Source: Paragorgia papillata (Eukaryota > Cnidaria > Anthozoa > Scleralcyonacea > Coralliidae). From it: 64,000 bases of DNA. Below are positions 18,028 through 27,626 of this stretch, piece by piece. Below the pieces are notes generated by a model. The model saw only the letters and a program-made list of their open reading frames with translations. It was not told the origin of the DNA and did not search any database. Numbering within the stretch: the stretch's first letter is position 1; the number at the start of each line of letters is the position of its first letter. Both the position numbers and the translations under genes were made by a program. The stretch spans positions 460,001 through 524,000 of the forward strand of contig JAWNZC010000469.1 in assembly GCA_035771165.1 (NCBI GenBank), in the 5' to 3' direction.

Positions 18028-18716
18028 TGTATAGTCGGATGGTGAAGTTAACATTGTTCATTGAAAACGGTGAAAAGACTGTTTATTTTGATGAGTCTGT
18101 TGTGGTGACTTCTCCGAAAGCACAAATAATGTTGAAGAAGGCGACAGTATTCTGGAACTATAATAATATAGTAACGGGTTTGAACGACAGAGTATCATTC
18201 GATGGTAAGTGGGCGTCAGCTCCCGAAGGTTATCTGGACTTTGACGCGTTGGAGATGTTCATTAAGGCTTTGGCTGTGGTCGGGGGTGGGACAGTCGACT
18301 TCGATAAGAATGTTCACGATGGAACATCTAGAATAAAGACGTCGAAGAACCTAAAGTTGGGAAAAATGGGTCTTCTTCTGGGGTTTAATGAAAGTGATGT
18401 GATAGTTGGTGGTAGTGATGTGTGGACGATAAGTCCAAACCAGGTGGACATTAACAGAGGACTGAGGTATGTCGAGATTTTATGTGACGCTGTTGAAAGT
18501 GGGGAAAGTCTGAACAATGGGAAAAGGAGTAATTTAATTGGCACTCTTCCAATTAGCTCTGAACAGAGTCTGAAAGGGAGCGTACAGCACTATGTTGACG
18601 TTGAGTCGAAAGTTGAGATTCAGAAGGGTGTTTATAACAAGATGACCTTTAGAGTCCGAGGGAACAACGGTTCTGAGAATATTGGAGATGTCCTACTGGA
18701 GCTGTACATATGTTAG
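18027..18716 (+). CDS. Minor capsid (penton-like single jelly-roll) protein
   Basis: The product is about 229 residues from the ATG at 18027; the Met at 18039 (MVKLTLFIENG) is as likely because TATA lies 6 nt before it. The sequence is beta-rich. The C-terminal block, YVEILCDAVESGESLNNGKR, then LIGTLPIS and NKMTFRVR...GDVLLELYI, has the form of the Polinton penton protein. It would fill the five-fold vertices. It directly follows the integrase gene and precedes a membrane-active protein gene and the major capsid gene. Assignment rests on sequence pattern and context. Confidence 0.75.
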   Translation: MYSRMVKLTLFIENGEKTVYFDESVVVTSPKAQIMLKKATVFWNYNNIVTGLNDRVSFDGKWASAPEGYLDFDALEMFIKALAVVGGGTVDFDKNVHDGTSRIKTSKNLKLGKMGLLLGFNESDVIVGGSDVWTISPNQVDINRGLRYVEILCDAVESGESLNNGKRSNLIGTLPISSEQSLKGSVQHYVDVESKVEIQKGVYNKMTFRVRGNNGSENIGDVLLELYIC

Positions 18717-18725
18717 TGTATAATG
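18717..18725 (+). promoter_or_regulatory. TATA motif at the start of the 413-residue gene
   Basis: GTGTATAATGG spans this start codon. The TATA box is also within a few bases of the previous stop, so the two genes are separated by almost nothing but the motif. Confidence 0.45.
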
Positions 18726-19964
18726 GCTGAAGGGGGAGTCGACATTGAATTGGATAATCTTGGGGGAGATAGGGGAAGAGAAGAAGATGGTACCGGTGAG
18801 ACGAATTTCATAGAAGATGATGACAATGAGGAAAACAGACTAATCAACCCAACGTATGAGTTCCATGAAGAAAACATAACCCGTGTTGATGATGGGGTGC
18901 CCAACGTCAGTCGCGATGTTGGGGCAATGAGAAGGTCTGTCACAAATGATAAAAAGCGACTTTTTCGCGATGAGTTGGGTATTACGGTAAATAAGGGAGA
19001 TGGTGATGTGTCTAGGGACCTGATAGAACACACTGAGTTTAAGATTGGTAAAAATAGTCGCGTCAACGGAGTGTTGTTTGAAGGTGTGAAAGTTATGGTG
19101 AATAAGACAGGGGGTGGGATTAGGTATAGTGATAACAAATCAAAAAAAGTAGTCAGATATGTCGAACGTTTTAAAGAACTGTTGGAGAGAGCTAAAATTG
19201 AACATTCCAAAAAGATTGATGGAGCGATTGAGGAGATCAACAACGACCCAACAACCTCTGAAGACGTAGTAGCCGATGTGGTTTTACAAACCAGCTCAGT
19301 GATTAACGATAGAGTCGAAGAAAGAGAGGAAGAGCTACAAAATCAAGTGGGAGGACTGCTGCTAAGTGAACAGGATGTAAGAGAATTCACTGGGACGCTC
19401 AACCCACAAGGTACTAAAATGGAGAAGATTGAAGCTCTTGAAAGACAGGCTGACCACTACAGACTAGAAGCGCTAAGAGAAGCCGACCCTGTTAAGGAAA
19501 GGTTCTACAAAAGCGCCAGAGAGGTAGCGGAACTAAAAGCAGACAGTATAAGAATTCAGATTGGTGATAGGCCTATATATACTGAAGCTATTTCAGTACT
19601 ATCCGAAATGACGGAAAACAATGACCTGAATAGGTTGGAAAGATTCAAGAAATGGGCCAGGGAAAATATGATTGGCCTGTCTGCCGTAGCCATCTCCATA
19701 GCTGGAATTGTGACTACAGTGGTTGTGGCTGCTAGAAAGGCTGTTAAGAGTGGGGGTAAAGCCATCGGTGGCTTTGGAAAGGCGTTGGCTAACCTGGCTA
19801 AGAAGGTTGGACCTCTGTTGGCACCACTGTTTAATCTGTTGGCACAGGTTCTGACTTGGGGAGCGAAAGGCGTTGGGTGGTTAGCCAACAATTTGTGGGT
19901 TCTTGTTGTGGCGACTGTGTGGTTGTTGTATGACTACTGGAGAAACAGAAAAAGTAGGAAATAA
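18723..19964 (+). CDS. Coiled-coil protein with amphipathic glycine-rich C-terminus (Polinton, probable virion protein)
   Basis: The protein has 413 residues. The N-terminus is acidic (GETNFIEDDDNEENR). The middle is helical and highly charged (about 140-310). From about 315 it becomes a hydrophobic, Gly/Ala/Lys-rich stretch: IGLSAVAISIAGIVTTVVVA, KSGGKAIGGFGKALANLAKK and VGPLLAPLFNLLAQVL. It ends in a transmembrane helix (LWVLVVATVWLLYDYW) and a basic tail. The amphipathic part resembles membrane-active internal virion proteins. It lies between the minor and major capsid genes, which suits a virion role. Function is inferred only. Confidence 0.65.
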   Translation: MAEGGVDIELDNLGGDRGREEDGTGETNFIEDDDNEENRLINPTYEFHEENITRVDDGVPNVSRDVGAMRRSVTNDKKRLFRDELGITVNKGDGDVSRDLIEHTEFKIGKNSRVNGVLFEGVKVMVNKTGGGIRYSDNKSKKVVRYVERFKELLERAKIEHSKKIDGAIEEINNDPTTSEDVVADVVLQTSSVINDRVEEREEELQNQVGGLLLSEQDVREFTGTLNPQGTKMEKIEALERQADHYRLEALREADPVKERFYKSAREVAELKADSIRIQIGDRPIYTEAISVLSEMTENNDLNRLERFKKWARENMIGLSAVAISIAGIVTTVVVAARKAVKSGGKAIGGFGKALANLAKKVGPLLAPLFNLLAQVLTWGAKGVGWLANNLWVLVVATVWLLYDYWRNRKSRK

Positions 19965-19981
19965 AATCTGTCATGTAGTAT

Positions 19982-21221
19982 ATGACCAACAGAAGTCAAA
20001 TAGAGCTATCACCCGGATTCAGACGGGCGAGGATGTCAGAGATTAAGGGAAGCAGGACAAGACATGTCGTCACAATGAATCCCAACAAAGTCAACCCTGG
20101 TGAGGACCTCTACATCGACATACCAAAGCTAAAACCCGATAGCTGTTTGGTGCCAGGTAGCTTTCACCTATTGTTCGACTTCAAGAACGCTAACGCCAAG
20201 TCGTGGTTTTTAAACAATCTTTCCAGACTCCTGTTCGAAAGGTTAGTGATCAAACTAGCTGGCGAGACTGTTTACGATAACACTGGTGAAAGTGTTTTTA
20301 GTGTGTACAAGGATCTCTGGCTATCAAAGAGTGTGAGGGATCGGAGGGTTGAATATGGAATTGGTTCAGAGAACTTGAGGAAGTTAATCTCCAAGGATGA
20401 CAGTGGGGCTTCCTCTGGGGACGCTGAGAAGTTGGCTGACGCTCTGATGTTTTCGGTGTATGGGACAAAACTCAAAGTAAAACTGGATAAAATCCTTGAG
20501 GACCACGGGCTCTACGCTCTCTTTGAAATGTATAACAACTTCCGCTACATAGTTACGTTACCAAAGGCGAGTGATATTATGGTGGCTCAGACAAGTGAGT
20601 CTGTTGATGGGTATACAGTGGAGGGCCTTGAACTGGAGTACGAGACGATCGATAACCATGACATCGCTAATGAAATAACCTCGCTGTACACAGCCGGCCG
20701 ATCGCTGTCTTACGAACACGTGACGTTGATGAAGTCGACTGAATGGGCGGCCGGAGCGACACTGATAAATGAAAATATTAACCTCCCACGGAAGTCAATG
20801 AAGGGGATTGTGATGATGTTCACAAATAAAACCCGAACTGATAGTGAAGAATATGTCTATCCAAACATTGAGAGTGTTAAGCTAACAATTGAGGGTGTGC
20901 CCAACGCCGTCTTCAGTCAAGGGATTCCAAAGAATAGGTTTTATTCCGAGGCCAAGAGACTGTTCAGTGGGGGAAGAGTCTGATCAGTTTATGACAATCC
21001 AGAAGTTTTATAAAGACGCCTTCGCTCTGGTGATTGACTTGAGAAGCATCGAAGATAGAGAAAATGTCGGGACTGGAAAAAAAATTGTCAACACACAGTC
21101 TGGAGTTTTGGTTGAGATCGTTAAAAAGGTGACCGCGGCTAATGTAGTCTGCCGAATCTTCGTGTTGAGTGATGGTCTGGTGAATATGGTAAATAGAAAT
21201 CTAAAATCAATTCAGTATTAA
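19982..21221 (+). pseudogene. Major capsid (double jelly-roll) protein gene, frameshifted
   Basis: The first frame (19982-20983, 333 residues) carries the N-terminal jelly-roll pattern NPNKVNPGEDLYIDIPKL, SWFLNNLSRLLFERLVIKL and SVYKDLWLS. It stops soon after FYSEAKRLFSG. Homology continues at once in another frame to 21221, with QKFYKDAFALVIDLRS, GVLVEIVKK and RIFVLSDG, typical of the end of this protein. The switch falls in a run of five G at 20969-20973, so one extra G explains it. The whole product would be about 412 residues. Either the copy is damaged, the base is a sequencing error, or the frameshift is programmed; the first two are more likely. The next gene starts at the base after the stop. 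Confidence 0.85.
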
Positions 21222-21830
21222 ATGGACCACCCGTTTAACATGTTGGTTACTGGTATGACGGCCTGTGGGAAAACTTGGTGTCTCCTGAAAATGTTGGAGG
21301 ATGAGTACCCCGGGTTCTTTGACTACATCGTTCTTATCTGTCCGACGTTCAGCTGGAACAAAACCTATACTACTTGGAGGTATAGGGATGACCCGGACTT
21401 CGTCGTAACAGAGTGTAGTCAGGATGACGTTGGGATTATACTGAGACACATCGTCGAAGTATTTAAAGGCTCCAAAACACTAATCATCCTCGACGACTGT
21501 GCTAGTGGACAAACTGTGAAGAATAGGACAAGTGAGCTGGTCAAATTAGCGTTCAGCGCCCGACACTACAATCTGTCAACTATTGTAATCACACAACAGC
21601 TAACAGCTATCACAAAACCTTATAGGGAAAATATCAGTAAGCTGGTAACGTTCTACAACCCTAATAAGGCCGACATGAAGGTCATTACTGACGACTACCT
21701 GGGTGGTTTAGGTAGGGATGAAATTATGGAGGTAACCGAGAAGTTAAAAGAAAATAAGTACGCTAGGCTTGAGGTCACACTAAGGCATCCGTACGGGTAT
21801 AAGGTGGTCATTCCGAAATCTGGTCCGTAG
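21222..21830 (+). CDS. A32/FtsK-HerA-type genome packaging ATPase
   Basis: This 202-residue ATPase would pump DNA into capsids. It shows Walker A (GMTACGKT, residues 9-16), Walker B (LIILDD, about 90-95) and the downstream glutamine signature VITQQL (about 127-132). The length and motif spacing suit Polinton/PRD1-group packaging ATPases. The gene follows the major capsid gene without a gap, an arrangement common in this virus lineage. The frame is intact. Its start (GTATTAAATG) has only a weak version of the TATA motif. Confidence 0.93.
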   Translation: MDHPFNMLVTGMTACGKTWCLLKMLEDEYPGFFDYIVLICPTFSWNKTYTTWRYRDDPDFVVTECSQDDVGIILRHIVEVFKGSKTLIILDDCASGQTVKNRTSELVKLAFSARHYNLSTIVITQQLTAITKPYRENISKLVTFYNPNKADMKVITDDYLGGLGRDEIMEVTEKLKENKYARLEVTLRHPYGYKVVIPKSGP

Positions 21831-21834
21831 TAAG

Positions 21835-22449
21835 ATGACTGAAAGGAAAGCCAAACCGGTAAAAGCTGTGAAGAGGATCAAAGGGTCCGCGACCTTACCG
21901 GACGGAGGGCTGGGCGTCGGGGTGGAAACTGAGGTTGTCAGCCTCGCCGATGAGCTTGTCAATGAATTGAAGAAGGTTGAGGAAACTGAACCGACACCTA
22001 AAAAGCCCCACAACAACCTGACGACTGCTGAGCGCGACAGCGTCGCGCGCGACACCAACAAGAAGAGAAGCGATTTGGTAAAACTATCGGAGGATGGTGA
22101 GGTGACTCAGTCAGTCAGCTACATCAAAAAAGCGTCGGCGAAAGTTGTGGATAAGCTGTACGCTGAGTACGAGGTTAGAAGGATGGAAAGAGCTAACCAG
22201 TTTCTGACTGATGTGCTGATTAGTAGGTTCGCTAATGTTCTCGGGGGTTTGGACGCTGTGGAGAGCTCTGAGGCGCTAGACACCGAGCTACAAAATGATA
22301 AACTGTTAAAAAATGATGTTGGGAAAGTTGTGGCGATGATCACACCGTATTTACCATGTCTCGGACTGTTATCTGGAGGTATTACTGTGGGAAAACATGT
22401 CTACCGGCGTAAAACAAAAACAGTGGAGGAAACCGGGGGTTCAGTGTAA
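21835..22449 (+). CDS. Unknown Polinton protein with one hydrophobic span
   Basis: This 204-residue protein starts 4 bp after the ATPase stop. The N-terminus is basic and Pro/Lys-rich. Residues about 66-72 (ERDSVARDT) come from a GC-rich palindromic repeat (22032-22056) also found in other genes of this element. A helical charged middle follows. A hydrophobic stretch near the C-terminus (VAMITPYLPCLGLLSGGITV, about 164-183) may span a membrane. No family was recognised. Its start lacks a TATA motif, so it may share a transcript with the ATPase gene. Confidence 0.65.
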   Translation: MTERKAKPVKAVKRIKGSATLPDGGLGVGVETEVVSLADELVNELKKVEETEPTPKKPHNNLTTAERDSVARDTNKKRSDLVKLSEDGEVTQSVSYIKKASAKVVDKLYAEYEVRRMERANQFLTDVLISRFANVLGGLDAVESSEALDTELQNDKLLKNDVGKVVAMITPYLPCLGLLSGGITVGKHVYRRKTKTVEETGGSV

Positions 22450-22493
22450 TCCGACAGCCTCCCGACGTGTTATACACAATATATTATATAGGA

Positions 22494-24056
22494 ATGGACG
22501 AATACAGAAGAGAGCACCCAGAGTCTAATATTTTAAATAAAAATAAGGGGCAAAAGGAAAGGGACTTTCTTAAAAAGATGTACCCTGGCGCTATTGACCG
22601 GAAAAAAAATCATCTGCTAATGGATTACCCAAACGCCGAGCTGGATAAGTTGGAGTTCACATTGTCTGATGGTGGTGGGGTGAACGTGTGGTATAATGGT
22701 TACAACATGAAGGCTCCTGGGTTTGATGGTTGGAAGTATCTGAAACCACCCTCCCATCAGCTGACAGATAATAAGATTAAAAAGCAGCTGACAAGACGGT
22801 TCCCAATCATATGGTCACCCAGTAACGTAGTACCTAATTTTACTCACCTAAGGTATCCATCAAACCCTAGCGAATATGAAAAAGACAGCCGGTTTCAATC
22901 ACCAGTTATTCTACAATTTCCCATAAATAACTTTAGAATATACGTCAACGAAAAAGACTACTTCATGCCAAACTTCAAACCAATAGTAAGTTCATGGTCC
23001 CACGGTAAAACACTTAATGATAACTCTCCTACTGACGACATCCGTAAAGCCAGTTTCGACTACGAGAGTGAGCCTTATTTCGCGATGATATCTAGTACGT
23101 ATATCGCCACCTTTCTTTCTGGCGTATCTATAAAGCACCTGACTGACTCAGACCAGGTACCCAAGATTATAACCACGATAGCTAGGTATCATCTGTATTA
23201 CACTATTCTGAAACTTATGAAAAACCCGTCACTAATAGGTGAGTACAATATAGCGGCTGTGAAAGACTATATACCAATTAAACACTTTGACTACTCTAGT
23301 GTAAACCCAGATGGTAATGGTAACACCTCGATATTCACAGGGACTAAAGAGTATAGCTCCCACGACTATTTAAGTTTTATCCCATATTATAGCAATGGGA
23401 TAACAACCTTAGGTCAGAAGCTTCTACAGGAGTCAATCGAGTCATTCGTCTATAGTGTACTAGGTGCTCAGGCTAAAACAAGGTGGTCCATTGTAAACAA
23501 AGGTGCAAAAAGCTCACAAACACAAGACGTTTTCAGAAAGATAGTAGAAAACACCATCATACAAAGTGATCCAACAACTACAATATCAGATATGCGCAGA
23601 GCAATAAAAGACACCAACGTTGTTTTGAATATGGCTATATCACCAGGCATAATTCTCATACCATCACAAGCGATTATTTTAAAAAAGCCAATCCCCGGGT
23701 ATAATAATATTTTAACACTAGCGACAAAAGAAATGGCCTTTGGTGTTAACAGTGGTATTAACAAGGAGGGTATTGGTTTTACACGTCTGCCAGTCGACAA
23801 GAAAGATATCACCCCCGCCGACACCCCCTCGCTGGTTAGCATGGAAGATATTTACCCCACACATCTAGCAGTCAGCAGGAAAGATATTGGCGCGACAGCG
23901 TCGCGCCCGGCACATACAACACTGAAAAAAGTCCGAGGACGAAGTGAAACATATGGAACACGTGGAACACCGACTCCCAAACCAAACGCGGATATGATGG
24001 TTTTGTTCTTCGTAGCTGGAATAAGTTCTTTCTTAGTATCAAAATATATGTTATAA
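22494..24056 (+). CDS. Large unknown Polinton protein with C-terminal membrane anchor
   Basis: The product has 520 residues from the ATG at 22494, chosen because TATATTATATAGG directly precedes it; an in-frame GTG lies 27 bases upstream. The sequence is rich in Tyr, Asn, Ile and Lys (YHLYYTILKLM, HDYLSFIPYYSNGITTLGQK). The last ~20 residues (MMVLFFVAGISSFLVSKYML) form a tail anchor. Near 23891-23907 the GC-rich palindromic repeat encodes ATASRPAH. No enzyme motif is visible. It is the last gene before the right terminal repeat and ends 6 bp before it. A structural or membrane-associated role is possible. Confidence 0.75.
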   Translation: MDEYRREHPESNILNKNKGQKERDFLKKMYPGAIDRKKNHLLMDYPNAELDKLEFTLSDGGGVNVWYNGYNMKAPGFDGWKYLKPPSHQLTDNKIKKQLTRRFPIIWSPSNVVPNFTHLRYPSNPSEYEKDSRFQSPVILQFPINNFRIYVNEKDYFMPNFKPIVSSWSHGKTLNDNSPTDDIRKASFDYESEPYFAMISSTYIATFLSGVSIKHLTDSDQVPKIITTIARYHLYYTILKLMKNPSLIGEYNIAAVKDYIPIKHFDYSSVNPDGNGNTSIFTGTKEYSSHDYLSFIPYYSNGITTLGQKLLQESIESFVYSVLGAQAKTRWSIVNKGAKSSQTQDVFRKIVENTIIQSDPTTTISDMRRAIKDTNVVLNMAISPGIILIPSQAIILKKPIPGYNNILTLATKEMAFGVNSGINKEGIGFTRLPVDKKDITPADTPSLVSMEDIYPTHLAVSRKDIGATASRPAHTTLKKVRGRSETYGTRGTPTPKPNADMMVLFFVAGISSFLVSKYML

Positions 24057-24062
24057 ACTACG

Positions 24063-24478
24063 ACACTCAATCATTAACAGGGTGTATTGGGAAATCTCTA
24101 GGGTAAAGTAGTGTAGGACTTGGGGCTACGGGCGCCACCGCCAAAATTCCAAAAATTTATTTCTTAACAAAACAGCCACCGAATGGACACATTAGTCAGG
24201 AAGCCGCGCTCCATGGCCACCCTAGGGGGTAAATTATTTTTCAATTCCCCTAGTGATTGATCGCCCCGGTGTGTTTCAAAAAAATAATAAAAATAGGAGA
24301 AAATATTAAATGGGGGAAAATGCCTAGTTTTCCCAAAACGCTCCCTTTTTCCAATTGATTAAAAGAGGCAGTATTTTACGGCTTCCTGACTAATGTGTCC
24401 ATTCGGTGGCTGTTTTGTTAAGAAATAAATTTTTGGAATTTTGGCGGTGGCGCCCGTAGCCCCAAGTCCTACACTACT
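24063..24478 (-). repeat. Right terminal inverted repeat of the Polinton
   Basis: This is the reverse complement of 7078-7493, with the same 416-bp length and no difference seen by eye. It has the same inner design: 100-bp arms at 24107-24206 and 24379-24478 around a 172-bp centre. Confidence 0.97.
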
Positions 24479-24484
24479 GCGGAC
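24479..24484. repeat. Right target-site duplication of the Polinton
   Basis: GCGGAC repeats the six bases at 7072-7077 exactly. Confidence 0.93.
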
Positions 24485-24809
24485 ACGTAGAACACGTGAA
24501 ACCTGTGGTTATTTTCCTATTGTCCACCTTTTATCCCTCAATGTACCTACCTTTCGTACAGCAATGGAATCGTGAGGATTTGATGTGATCTCAAGTCCCT
24601 CCCAACTGTTCTCGTACATCGCGGGCTCGTTTCATAGATCTGTGTTGGATAAAGTTCTCATAACACCATTGAGTGGAGTAATTCGTCTCTGCCCACTGTT
24701 CGTAAACATTGAGCAAGGTAAGATGGTCGCCTCCTGGTCGAAAGAAGTTCTTTCTTACCACAGCACTATTACAACCACCACTATTACCACCACTATTACC
24801 AACATCGTC
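24485..24809. repeat. Spacer ending in a short ACCACTATT-type minisatellite
   Basis: Unassigned sequence runs to about 24765. A short run of ACCACTATT units (24766-24809) follows. The same kind of array heads the other duplicated units at 34.0-34.9 and 62.4-62.7 kb. Confidence 0.6.
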
Positions 24810-25894
24810 ATTTATTGACATACTGTATTGGTATACTGAATTTTGTAATGCTATTTAATCAAAAACTCTATTTAATATACAATTAAGAACTACCCTAAGC
24901 CAAAATTTAATTATTTACAAGAGTGACAATGCTTGCCCAGTTCATGATTTAATATTCCTATAAGTAATTGTTGTTTTCTAATATTTTTACAATAAATTAC
25001 AAAAAAAATGCTAGATCACTAAGGAATATTGTCAATAATCATGTGAGTAAATTAAATGTTTTTCAAATTACTATATAGCTAATCATATTAAAAATTATCA
25101 TTCTGTATTCCTGAAATTCTACATTTTCAAATCTTGTCTTTACACTACTAAATAACTAAGTATGTTTAAGTAGTAACAGTTGATATTTTACTTTAAAGAT
25201 TAATTAACCAACACAACAAAATCTACCTAACTTCTGAGTTTAAAAATAAGCCGTTAAAATGTTGTTTTTCAACTTCGTAAAAACATATAACAAACTGCGA
25301 GAAATGCCTCTTAACAGACTTCAGTTAAAGTCAAATAATTTTCCAAAAGGCTTCTGGAGGAATCGCGTTTTCCGTTCGCGATATTTTTGAATTGGTGCTC
25401 TCCTTTTGAAATTTCTAGATCCGCTCCTAAGAGCTTTAGTTTGTGATGTTTTCTGTGTGCTGTTGCACTGTTTTAAATTTTTGTTAAACTTTCTTTTTCT
25501 TTTCTTTTTGTTTTTCTTTACTCTGTAAGAGTTAGAACTGGGATTATATAGAGTAAGGGTTATAAGACAACGTTTTAGGTTCGGTTGGGATAGGATTTTG
25601 TTCAACGACATGACCTAGGTTCTTTATAAGCGTAAACAATTGAGTGCTGCGTACGTAGTGTTTTGGATAATAGTAAAGTGAAAAGGTAGCAAACTGCCGA
25701 GATTTCAGAAACGAAATACTGACGTTTCGAGCGCAGCCCTGCATCAGAGTTTACTTAAGAAAACTGATAAAGGATACCACTCGAACTGACATCAGTTATT
25801 CGTTACTGTCATAAAAGGCTCTGCTCGAAACATCAGTTTTTCGTTTTTAAAATCTCGTCAGCTTGCCATCTTTTCGTTTTATTAAGCCTGTTTG

Positions 25895-26043
25895 CCAGTC
25901 ATCGCAGAAACTGACTTGCAACTCGCAGCGAGTACTTGCATCTAATTAAAAAGAAGTCAGAGTGAAAAACAAGCACTGTGAGTTAGTTTGAATTAAATGT
26001 AAGTACTCGCATTGAGCTGCGAGTCAGTTTCTGCCATGACTGG
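25895..26043. repeat. Foldback element with ~53-bp arms
   Basis: CCAGTCATCGCAGAAACTGA and what follows recur inverted, ending TCAGTTTCTGCCATGACTGG, around a loop of about 45 bp. Copies are at 36785-36933 and 63797-63945. Confidence 0.8.
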
Positions 26044-26194
26044 AAAAGAGGCTTTATAGGTTCTGCTTATAGTCTGCTTCGCAGAGATCTCTTCGGCTCC
26101 AACACAAGGAATAGCAAGTTTAGAATATAGAGGGCCTTATAGGCAATGTAGAAAACTAGAAATACAAATCGAAAATGTTTAAAAGGTTGGTGTA

Positions 26195-26455
26195 CTGCTG
26201 ATTTGAAATACTCATTAAGGAGGACTAACGTTTTTAGTGTAGGTCCTTCGTCAAAAAGAAATTTGTACTGAAATAAACGTATATACAATATTCTTTTAAA
26301 TTTCACTACACTATTTCTTTCTCTCCACCCCCCCCCCCCCCCCCCCCCCCCCCCCTCTCTCTCTCTCTCTCTCTGATGAAGGATCTTCGCTCAAAACGGT
26401 TAGACCTGCTTCGTGAGTATATTTCAGCTGTATTCCAACTTTTTAAAAGAATCCC
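26195..26455. repeat. Imperfect inverted repeat around a poly-C/CT microsatellite
   Basis: Related arms carrying GACGAAGGAC...AAAACG-type motifs face each other across (C)n(CT)n at 26328-26373. The same structure, with a much longer CT run, is at 37060-37610. Confidence 0.65.
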
Positions 26456-27387
26456 CCGACTGTTTGAACAAGTAGACATCAAAATGTTGGCAATGTCGTC
26501 TATCTTGAAAATGCGTTGAATTTTATCATTTTACCATTTTGAATGATGACGTGAAATGGCTGGAAGCGAAGAGCAGCATGACTACTAGACGTGATTGTTG
26601 AAAAAGATTATATTTCGATGGCTTCAGACTGACTTTTTCTCATAATAAGAAGCATAATGACCTTTTGATTTAAAACTGATCTAAGATTAGAGAATTAGGA
26701 TTAGAGGGTTAGGATTAGTATTGTCACAATGTCACTGTGAGGTCAATAAACCAATTTCTTGCCTGGTTGTTTTCGTGTTTTATTCCACTCTTTTTCGTCG
26801 GTGGATATTCCCAGTGAGGAGTAAAATCGTCTGGCGTTAGCGCAGAGTAAAATACGTAAGACTTGAGAGTCGAATGCCGCTTAGAAATGGTTAAGAGAAA
26901 GGTGTGAAAGTTAACTTTCTTCCTCTAAAACGTTTTCCAGTGTAGATTTGTGCTTCCTTCTAGTTCCTTGCATAGCTCTAGTGTCAGTGCTGATAATTGA
27001 AAAGTTTGTTTTTTTTACATTCGCAGCGTGTCTGTATCTGCCATCCGGAGAAAAATTAGATTTACCGTAAATAGTGGAAACTTAATCCAAATTATAATTT
27101 CAGAACTTACTAGGACAAATATTTCTTCGCTCCTGAGAACTTTGAACTAATACTTTTCAATACTAAAGAGTAACACCAGGGCTGAGGAAAGAACTAAAGA
27201 ATAAAACACAAATCTACACCGCAAAATGTTTTAGAAAGGAAAGATGTAATTTTTGATAGCTTTTTCCTATTAAGTCACGTCAAATTTCGATGTTCCAGAC
27301 TTCTAGTTTAAGATAAATTTAAAAAAAAACAAAAACATTAAAACAATCCAATCTAGCAGTCATTGACAGTCATGCTACTATTTAGTT

Positions 27388-27420
27388 TGACGTCATTTGA
27401 CGTCGTTATTCAAGATGGCG
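27388..27420 (+). promoter_or_regulatory. Paired CRE-like sites plus YY1-like site
   Basis: TGACGTCA (27388-27395) and TGACGTCG (27398-27405) are followed by CAAGATGGCG (27411-27420). These match CREB/ATF and YY1 consensus sites and look like a core promoter. They lie about 200 bp beyond the 3' end of the minus-strand TRIM-TLDc copy 1. No gene was found downstream on plus. Confidence 0.4.
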
Positions 27421-27626
27421 CCACTCGTGGTGAAATTAACTTATACTCGCACATAATCTTTTTGAAAAGTAAATTATTTTTAAATTTCTTACAAGGCATT
27501 TTCAAAATAGACGAAGACGTTGACAACATTTTGATGCCAATTTGTTCAAATAGTCGGAGATGCCTTTTTGACATTTTCGATTGGATTTTGATATGAGCGT
27601 GCGTAGTGTGTTATCAGCGGTATTAC

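Larger units (their letters stand above)
7078..24478. mobile_element. Polinton/Maverick element, 17.4 kb, near-intact
   Basis: The element starts AGTAGTG and ends CACTACT. It is flanked by 6-bp direct repeats and has 416-bp terminal inverted repeats that look identical by eye. It carries protein-primed DNA polymerase B, retroviral-type integrase, A32/FtsK-like packaging ATPase, major and minor jelly-roll capsid proteins and about a dozen accessory genes. Left-arm genes (8.3-16.7 kb) are mostly on the minus strand and right-arm genes (16.9-24.1 kb) on the plus strand, diverging at 16742-16929. The kinase gene and the left-end C2H2 gene are exceptions to this rule. Only two genes show frame damage. 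Near-identical TIRs and an exact target duplication suggest recent insertion. Confidence 0.97.

Noticed and set aside
25258..25744. Short ORFs (plus MLFFNFVKTY..., minus MSLNKILSQ...) found again at 35.4, 36.2 and 63.2 kb
   Set aside because: They recur only because the DNA is duplicated; frames differ in length between copies and no domain is visible.
27363..27596. 77-codon ORF repeated at 38540
   Set aside because: Starts at different codons in the two units and shows no protein features; it lies in duplicated repeat sequence.
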